Positions 56,951 through 64,000 of a stretch of DNA of 64,000 nucleotides are shown one piece after another. The stretch is taken from contig CAVRRZ010000002.1 in the NCBI GenBank assembly GCA_963723745.1, positions 141,120 to 205,119 of the forward strand, in the 5' to 3' direction. This DNA is from CAVRRZ01 sp963723745. Lineage in GTDB: Bacteria; Actinomycetota; Actinomycetes; Mycobacteriales; Geodermatophilaceae. The translations under genes were made by a program, and so were the position numbers. The first letter of the stretch is position 1; each line of letters opens with the position of its first letter. Below the pieces are notes generated by a model that had not been told where the DNA came from, ran no database searches, and saw only the letters and a program-made list of their open reading frames with translations.

Positions 56951-58370
56951 GAGTCGGTGCCCACTTCGTGCACGCGGATCAGGTTGGTGGAGCCGACCGT
57001 GTTCGGCGGGCTGCCGGCGACGACGACGACGCGGTCGCCGACCTTGAGCCGGCCGATGGACAGCAGCGAGAAGTCCACCTGCGCGCACCATGTCGTCGGT
57101 GTGCTGCACCGAGGGCACGAGGAACGTCTCCACGCCCCAGGACAGCGCCAGCTGGCTGCGCACCCGCGCGTCGACGGTGAAGGCCAGCAGCGGCTGCCGG
57201 GGGTGCAGCGCGGCCAGCCGTCGCGCGGTCTCCCCGGTCTGGGTGAACGTGGCCAGCGCCTTGACGTCGAGCGCCTCGGCGACGTCCTTGGCCGCCCGCA
57301 CGATCGCGCCCGACCGGGACCGGGACCGCCGGGTCACCTCGGGGACGCGGATGGTGGTCGCTCTCGACGGCGTCGATGATCCGCTCCATCGTGCGGACGG
57401 CGCCGATCGGGTGCTCGCCCACCGAGGTCTCCCCCGAGAGCATCACCGCGTCGGCGCCGTCGAGGACGGCGTTGGCGACGTCGGAGGCCTCGGCGCGGGT
57501 CGGCCGCGAGTTGCTGATCATCGACTCGAGCATCTGGGTGGCCACGATGACCGGCTTGTTGCGCTCGCGCGCGGCCTGGATGGCGCGCTTCTGCACCAGC
57601 GGGACCTGCTCGAGGGGCAGCTCCACGCCCAGGTCGCCGCGGGCCACCATGATCCCGTCGAAGGCCTCGACGATCGCCTCGAGCCGGTCCACCGCCTCGG
57701 GCTTCTCCAGCTTGGCGATGACCGGGACCTCGATGTCCTCCTGGCGCATGATCGTCGCGCACCAGCTCGGCGTCGTCCGGGTGCCGGACGAACGACAGGG
57801 CGACGAAGTCCACGCGACAGGTGCAGGGCGAAGCGCAGGTCCTCCTCGTCCTTGTCCGACAGCGCCGGCACGCTCACGGCGACGCCGGGCAGCGACAGGC
57901 CCTTGTTGTTGGACACCTCGCCGCCCTCGACGACCAGGCAGAAGACGTCGGGCCCCTCGACGCGCGACGACGGTGAGCGCCAGCTTCCCGTCGTCGACCA
58001 GGAGCCGGTCGCCGACGCGGACGTCGTCGGCGAGGTCCTTGTAGGTCGTGGACACCCGCTCGGCGGTGCCCTCGACGTCCTCGACGGTGATGCAGACCTG
58101 TGCTGCCGGTGGCCCAGGTGACCGGACCGTCGGCGAAGGTGCCCAGCCGGATCTTCGGGCCCTGCAGGTCGGCCAGGATCGGCGACGGCGTGGCCGGTGC
58201 GGTCGGACGCCTCGCGGACCAGCGCGGTAGGCCGTCGCGTGGTCGGCGTGCGCGCCGTGGCTGAAGTTCAGCCGGGCCACGTCCATGCCGGCCTCGACGA
58301 GGGCGGTGATCTGCTCCAGGGAGCTGGTGGCGGGACCGAGGGTGCAGACGATCTTCGCGCGGCGGGACAT
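56947..58370 (-). CDS. pyk: Pyruvate kinase, frame disrupted
   Basis: Last ATP-forming step of glycolysis. About 472 residues. RRAKIVCTLGPATSSLEQIT, ARLNFSHGAHADH, the B-domain DRLLVDDGKLALTV, KDEEDLRFALHL, KLEKPEAVDRLEAIVEAFDG, IMVARGDLGVELPLEQVPLV, NKPVIVATQMLESMISNSRP, VMLSGETSVGEHP and the C-terminal ALATFTQTGETARRLAALHP. ATG 58370. At least seven one-base shifts, mostly in the N-terminal half (near 57755, 57815, 57965, 58105, 58195, 58230) and near 57085. Confidence 0.93.
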
Positions 58371-58380
58371 GCCCTGAACG

Positions 58381-59962
58381 CTAGTGCGGTGGTCGCCGGC
58401 ACACCGACGGCGACGCGGGCGCACGAGTCGGGCCGCCGCCGATGTCGGTCAGCGCAGCGCGACCGTCGGTCGGCGTCGACCGGTCGCGGCAGCCGGAGTC
58501 ACCGGTGAGCCAGGTGTCGACGCCGGCGGCCGCTGCGCGGCCCTCGGCGATCGCCCACACGATCAGCGACTGACCGCGGCCGATGTCCCCGGCGACGAAG
58601 ACACCGGGCACCGTGGACATGAACTCGCGCGTCGCGGGCGACGTTGCCGCGCCCGTCGACCTCGACGCCGAGGGCGTCGAGCAGCCCCTCGCGCTGCGGC
58701 ACCGGTGAAGCCCATGGCCAGGAAGCACCAGGTCGGCGGGCAGCTCGCGCTCGGTGCCCTCGACCTTCTGGAACCGGCCGTCGACCCGCTCGACCTCGTG
58801 CAGCAGCAGCGCGCGGACCCGCCCGCGGCCGGACCGTCCTCGTGACCCAGGAAGCGCTCGGTGTTGACCGAGTAGAGCCGCTCGCCGCCCTCCTCGTGCG
58901 CGCTGGAGACGCGCATGATCATCGGGTAGGTCGGCCACGGGTTGGCGGCCGGAGTCCCGGCGGTCCGGCGGCGCCGGCATGATCTCCAGCTGGGTCACCG
59001 ACGGCGCGCCCTGCCGGTGCGCGGTGCCGAGGCAGTCGGCGCCGGTGTCGCCGCCTCCGATGATCACCACGTGCTTGCCGTGGGCGTTGATCGGCGGGTC
59101 GTCGAGCTCGCCGAGTGCCTGCAGGTTGCCGTAGGGCAGGTACTCCATCGCCAGGTGGATGCCGGACAGCTCCCGGCCCGGGGCCGGCAGGTCGCGGCCG
59201 ACCGTCGCGCCACCGGCGAGCACGACGGCGTCGAAGTCGCCGCGCAGCTGCTCGGCGGACAGGTCGCCGTCCGCACTGCCGCCGACCTCGACACCGGTGA
59301 CGAACCGGGTGCCCTCGGCGCGCATCTGGTCCAGCCGCCGGTCGAGGACGCGCCTTCTCCATCTTGAACTCGGGGATGCCGTAGCGGAGCAGCCCGCCGA
59401 TGCGGTCGGCCCGCTCGAAGACGGTCACGTCGTGCCCGGCGCGGGTGAGCTGCTGGGCGGCGGCCAGCCCGGCCGGGCCGGAGCCGACGACGGCGACCTT
59501 CTTGCCGGTGCGCTCCTGCGCCGGCTGAGCGGCGTGACCCAGCCCTCGATCGAAGGCGCGGTCGATGATCTCCCACTCGATCTGCTTGATCGTCACCGGC
59601 GACTCCTGCAGGTTGAGCACGCAGGAGCCCTCGCACGGGGCGGGGCAGAGCTTCCCGGTGAACTCCGGGAAGTTGTTCGTCGCGTGCAGCCGCTCGATGG
59701 CCTCGTGCCAGTCGTCGCGGCGGGCGAGGTCGTTCCACTCCGGGATCAGGTTGCGCCACCGGGCAGGCGTGGTGGCAGAACGGGATGCCGCAGTCCATGC
59801 AGCGTGCCGCCTGCTTGCGCACCGCGGCGACCGGGAAGACCTCGTCCTCGCCGTTCGGCGCGGGCGAGGTAGACGTCCTTCCAGTCCAGGATCCGGACGT
59901 CGACCGGCCGGCGCGGCGGCAGCTGCGCGGTCGAACTTCAGGAATCCGGTGGTGTCAGCCAC
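58381..59962 (-). CDS. gltD: Glutamate synthase small (beta) subunit, frame disrupted
   Basis: An NADPH-oxidising flavoprotein that feeds electrons to GltB. Expected about 490 residues. N-terminal Cys clusters that bind Fe-S (RCMDCGIPFCHH; KLCPAPCEGSCVLN), FAD motif VAVVGSGPAGLAAAQQLTRA with YGIPEFKMEK, NADPH motif VVIIGGGDTGADCLGTAHRQ, and GVFVAGDIGRGQSLIVWAIA near the end. GTG 59962 has GGAGG 6 nt upstream and overlaps the gltB stop. Many one-base shifts. The stop assigned (58381-58383) assumes the last frame is right. Confidence 0.9.
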
Positions 59963-62900
59963 GAGCGGCCTCCATAACGGCTAGGTCCACGTCCGTACCC
60001 GCGGCCTCGGCGGCCCGCCGGGCCTCGAGCGCGCGCCGGTAGTCCCGCGGCATGATCACGCTGAACTGCTCGGACCAGCGGCCCCAGTCGGCCAGCAGCG
60101 CGTGCGCCACCGGCGACTCGGTGTCGGCCGCGTACCGCACCAGCACGTCGCGCAGCCACTGCGCGGACTCGCCGTCGAGCGGCTCGACGTCGACCATCTC
60201 GCCGTTGACCCGGTGCCGGGCCAGGTCGAGGACGTAGCCGATGCCGCCGGACATGCCGGCCGCGATGTTGCGCCCGGTCGCGCCCGAGGATGACCGCGCG
60301 GCCGCCGGTCATGTACTCCAGCGCGTGGTCGCCCACGCCCTCGACGACGGCCAGCGCGCCGGAGTTGCGGACGCAGAACCGCTCGCCCACCCGGCCGCGC
60401 AGGAAGATCTCACCGCCTGTCGCGCCGTAGCCGATGACGTTGCCGGCGATGACGTTGTCCTCGGCGGCGAACGGCGCCTCCCGGGACGGCCGGACGACGA
60501 TCCGCCCGCCGGACAGGCCCTTGCCGACGTAGTCGTTGGCGTCGCCGAACAGCCGCATGGTGATGCCGCGCGGGCAGGAACGCGCCGAACGACTGCCCGG
60601 CCGACCCGCCGAAGGTGAGGTCGATCGTGCCGTCGGGCAGGCCCTCGCCGCCGAAGCGGCGGGTGACCATCGAGCCGAGCATCGTGCCGACGGTGCGGTT
60701 GACGTTGCGCACCGGCAGCTCGAGGCTGACCGGCCGCGCGTCGAGCAGCGCGCCCTCGCACAGCTGGATGAGGGTCTGGTCCAGGGCGACGTCCAGGCCG
60801 TGGTCCTGCGCCCGCACCCGGCGGCGCGGCGCGCCCTCGGGCAGCTCCGGCACGACGAGCATCGGCGACGAGGTCGAGGCCCGGCGGCCTTCCAGTGGTC
60901 GACCGCCTGCCGGGTGTCGAGCAGCTCGGCGTGGCCGATCGGCCTCGTCGAGGGACCGGAAGCCCAGCTCGGCGAGGTACTGGCGCACCTGCTCGGCGAG
61001 GAACTCGAAGAAGGTGACGACGAACTCCGGCTGCCCGGTGAACCGCTTGCGCAGCTCCGGGTTCTGGGTCGCGACGCCGACCGGGCAGGTGTCGAGGTGG
61101 CAGACCCGCATCATCACGCAGCCGGAGACGACCAGCGGCGCGGTGGCGAAGCCGTACTCCTCGGCGCCGAGCAGCGCGGCGATGACCACGTCGCGGCCGG
61201 TCTTCATCTGCCCGTCGACCTGCACGACGATCCGGTCGCGCAGCCCGTTGGCCAGCAGCGTCTGCTGGGTCTCGGCCAGCCCGAGCTCCCACGGCGAGCC
61301 GGCGTGCTTGAGCGAGGTCAGCGGCGCGGCACCCGTGCCGCCGTCGTGCCCGGAGATCAGGACGACGTCCGCGTGCGCCTTGCTGACCCCCGCGGCGACC
61401 GTGCCGACGCCGACCTCGGACACCAGCTTGACGTGCACCCGCGCCTCGTCGTTGGCGTTCTTCAGGTCGTGGATGAGCTGCTTGAGGTCCTCGATCGAGT
61501 AGATGTCGTGGTGCGGCGGCGGGCTGATCAGGCCGACGCCCGGCGTCGAGTGCCGGGTGCGGGCCACCCACGGGTAGACCTTGCTGGCCGGGCAGCTGGC
61601 CGCCCTCGCCGGGCTTGGCGCCCTGGGCCATCTTGATCTGGATGTCGTCGGCGTTGACCAGGTACTCGCTGGTGACGCCGAACCGGCCGCTGGCCACCTG
61701 CTTGATCGCCGAGCGGCGCAGGTCGCCGTTGGGGTCGGGGGTGAACCGGTCGGGGTCCTCGCCGCCCTCACCGGTGTTGGACTTGCCGCCCAGCCGGTTC
61801 ATGGCGATCGCGAGCGTCTCGTGCGCCTCCTGCGAGATGGAGCCGTAGCTCATCGCGCCGGTGGAGAACCGCCGGACGATCTCGCTGACCGGCTCGACCT
61901 CCTCGATCGGCACCGGCGGCCGCTCGCCGGTCTTGAAGCGGAACAGCCCGCGCAGGGTCGCGGCCTCCTCCGAGAGCTTGTCGACGGTCTGCGTGTACCG
62001 CTCGAAGACCTCGTACTGGCGGGAGCGGGTGGCGTGCTGGAGCAGGAACACCGTCTCGGGGTTGAACAGGTGCACCTCGCCCTCGCGGCGCCACTGGTAC
62101 TCCCCGCCGGTCTCCAGCCGGCGGTGCGCGCGCTCGGTGGGGTTGTCCGGGTAGGCGCGGCGGTGGCGCATGGCCACCTCCTCGGCGAGCACGTCGATGC
62201 CGACGCCGCCCAGCGGGCAGGCGGTGCCGGTGAAGTACTCGTCGACGAGGTCCTGCGAGAGGCCGACGGCCTCGAAGATCTGCGCCATCGTGTAGGAGCC
62301 GACGGTGCTGATGCCCATCTTGCTCATCACCTTGAGCACGCCCTTGCCGAGCGCCTTGACCATGTTGCGCACGGCCTGGGCGGGCTCGACGCCGGTGAGC
62401 GCGCCGTCGCGGATGAGGTCCTCGATCGACTCGAACGCCAGGTACGGGTTGACCGCGGCCGCGCCGTAGCCGAGCAGCAGCGCGACGTGGTGGACCTCGC
62501 GGCAGTCGCCGGACTCGACGACCAGGCCGACCTCCATGCGGGTCTTCTCGCGCACCAGGTGGTGGTGCACGGCGGCGGTCATGAGCAGGGACGGGATCGG
62601 CGCCCGGCTGCTCGTCGCAGTCGCGGTCGGAGAGCACGATGATCCGCGCGCCGGCCGCGATGGCCTTGGCTGACCTTGGTGCGCAGCTCGCTCGATCGCC
62701 TCGGCCAGCGCGGGGCCGCCGCCGGTGACGTCGAAGTGCCCGGTGATCCGCACGGCGGCGAAGCCGGGCAGGTCGCCGTCGTCGTCGATGTGCAGGATCT
62801 TGGCCAGCTCGTCGTTGTCGATGACCGGGAACGGCAGCGAACACCTGGCGGCAGGAGGCCGGGCATCGCCTGCAGCAGGTTCTGCTCCGGGCCGAAGGTG

Positions 62901-64000
62901 CGGCCGAGGCTGGTCACCAGCTCCTCGCGGATGGCGTCCAGCGGCGGGTTGGTCACCTGGGCGAACAGCTGGCCGAAGTAGTCGTAGAGCAGCCGCGACC
63001 GGTCCGACAGCGCCGCGACGGGGGTGTCGGTGCCCATGGAGCCGATCGGCTCGGCCCCCGTGGAGGCCATCGGCGTCACGAGGACGCGCAGCTCCTCCTC
63101 GGTGTAGCCGAACAGCTGCTGGCGGCGGACGACGGACTCGTGGCTGGGCCGCGACCGGCGGCGCTCGGGCAGCGACGGCAGGTGCACCAGGCCGGCGTGC
63201 AGCCAGTCGTCGTAGGGGTGCTCGGCGGCCAGCGCGCCCTTGACCTCCTCGTCGGAGACGATGCGCCCGGCGGCGGTGTCGACGAGGAACATCCGGCCCG
63301 GCTGCAGCCGGCCCTTGGCCACGACGTCGGCGGCGGGGATGTCGAGCACGCCGACCTCGCTGGCCAGCACCACCAGGTCGTCCTTGGTGTGCCACCAGCG
63401 GCCCGGGCGCAGGCCGTTGCGGTCGAGGACGGCGCCGATCAGCGTGCCGTCGGTGAAGGCGACGGCGGCGGGACCGTCCCACGGCTCCATGATCGAGGCA
63501 GTGGAACCGGTAGAAGGCCCGGCGGGCCGGGTCCATCTCGTCGTGGTTCTCCCACGCCTCCGGGATCATCATCAGCACCGCGTGCGGCAGCGAGCGGCCG
63601 GACGAGGTGCAGCAGCTCGAGCACCTCGTCGAAGGTGGCCGAGTCGCTGAAGTCGCTCGCGGTGACCGGGAAGATCCGCTCCAGCCCCGAGCCTGCGGCC
63701 GGGCCGGCCCGGGCCGTCGAACAGCTGGGTGGCCAGCTTGCGCCTCGCGGGCGCGCATGCGGTTGCGGTTGCCCTTGATGGTGTTGATCTCGCCGTTGTG
63801 CGCGATCAACCGGAACGGGTGGGCCAGCGGCCAGCTCGGGAAGGTGTTGGTCGAGAACCGGCTGTGCACCAGGGCGATCGCCGACTCGTAGCGCTCGTCG
63901 CGCAGGTCGGGGAAGAACAGCGGCAGCTGGTCGGTGGTCAGCATGCCCTTGTAGGTGATCGTGCGGGAGGACAGCGAGGCGATGTACAGGGAGCTGCCCG
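59955..64000 (-). CDS. gltB: Glutamate synthase large (alpha) subunit, 5' truncated by the window, frame disrupted
   Basis: Makes two glutamates from glutamine and 2-oxoglutarate. About 1350 of 1500 residues are visible; the N-terminal Cys of the glutaminase domain is outside. Present: SRFSTNTFPSWPLAHPFRLI and NGEINTIKGNRNRM (GATase II), the central domain (SPEATVGSYTMA-like region, MSKMGISTVGSYTMAQIFEA), the FMN/synthase domain (KQVASGRFGVTSEYLVNADD; ISPPPHHDIYSIEDLKQLIH; SGHDGGTGAAPLTSLKHAG), the 3Fe-4S cysteines (CVMMRVCHLDTCPVG) and the C-terminal GXGXG beta-helix (NTHRTVGTMLGSMV-type, DYVGKGLSGGRIVVRPS). Numerous one-base insertions across its length. Confidence 0.93.

Overview
The window is very GC-rich, dense, single-chromosome bacterial DNA with GTG/TTG starts, PIM-lipid genes, an SsgA-like protein, an AfsR/SARP regulator and an ANTAR response regulator, so it comes from an actinobacterium. 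The gene order follows two mycobacterial chromosome blocks: relA-ppi-MBL hydrolase-hisS, together with ruvCAB-yebC-pdxTS-pimA-acyltransferase-pgsA-HIT-thrS; and coaE-rpsA-polA-ANTAR-tesB-pyk. Protein style suggests Geodermatophilaceae (Blastococcus/Geodermatophilus/Modestobacter-like), but that is an inference. No phage, IS transposase, rRNA or CRISPR array was seen.

Layout. 1-5.3 kb: a divergent GntR regulator and a four-gene catabolic operon (Fe-S protein, FAD-linked oxidase, small unknown protein, gamma-aminobutyraldehyde-type dehydrogenase). 5.3-6.4 kb: an AbiEi/DUF559-type nuclease-like gene bracketed by two copies of a 74-bp palindromic repeat, with a third copy at 12.2 kb. 6.4-28.3 kb: mostly minus-strand housekeeping genes (aspS, an aldo/keto reductase, hisS, MBL hydrolase, ppi on the plus strand, relA, apt, yajC, ruvBAC, yebC, pdxT, a membrane acyltransferase-like protein, pdxS, a LemA-like protein, pimA, PIM acyltransferase, pgsA, HIT, thrS). 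secD and secF are missing between yajC and apt. 28.4-39.4 kb: an accessory stretch with a CapA-like lipoprotein, MOSC, HNH, a lipoprotein, a DHFR-family protein, tRNA-Val(CAC), ECF sigma/anti-sigma, an SsgA-like protein, the tRNA-Gly/Cys/Val cluster, a 991-aa AfsR-type STAND regulator, a secreted protein and a VOC protein. 39.5-46.6 kb: coaE, a tiny unknown gene, rpsA, a methyltransferase, polA and a thioesterase. 46.6-53.3 kb: a GNAT protein and a complete branched-chain amino-acid-type ABC importer (livH-livM-livG-livF, with the binding protein on the opposite strand). 53.4-64 kb: ANTAR regulator, a tRNA-Leu(CAA) with a short variable arm, an aromatic amino acid decarboxylase, tesB, pyk, gltD and most of gltB.

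How genes work together. PIM/phosphatidylinositol synthesis (pgsA, acyltransferase, pimA) forms one translationally coupled set with the HIT gene and thrS. RuvC, RuvA and RuvB form the Holliday-junction resolvasome. PdxS and PdxT form PLP synthase. GltB and GltD form NADPH-dependent glutamate synthase. LivHMGF and the lipoprotein form one importer; its binding protein appears to be a circular permutant, one of the strangest things in the window.

Quality caveat. Many essential genes (hisS, relA, rpsA, polA, pyk, gltB, gltD) carry single-base frameshifts, nearly all one extra C or G, while 15-40 kb is almost clean. I treat these as sequencing or consensus errors and give each such gene as one locus spanning the shifts.
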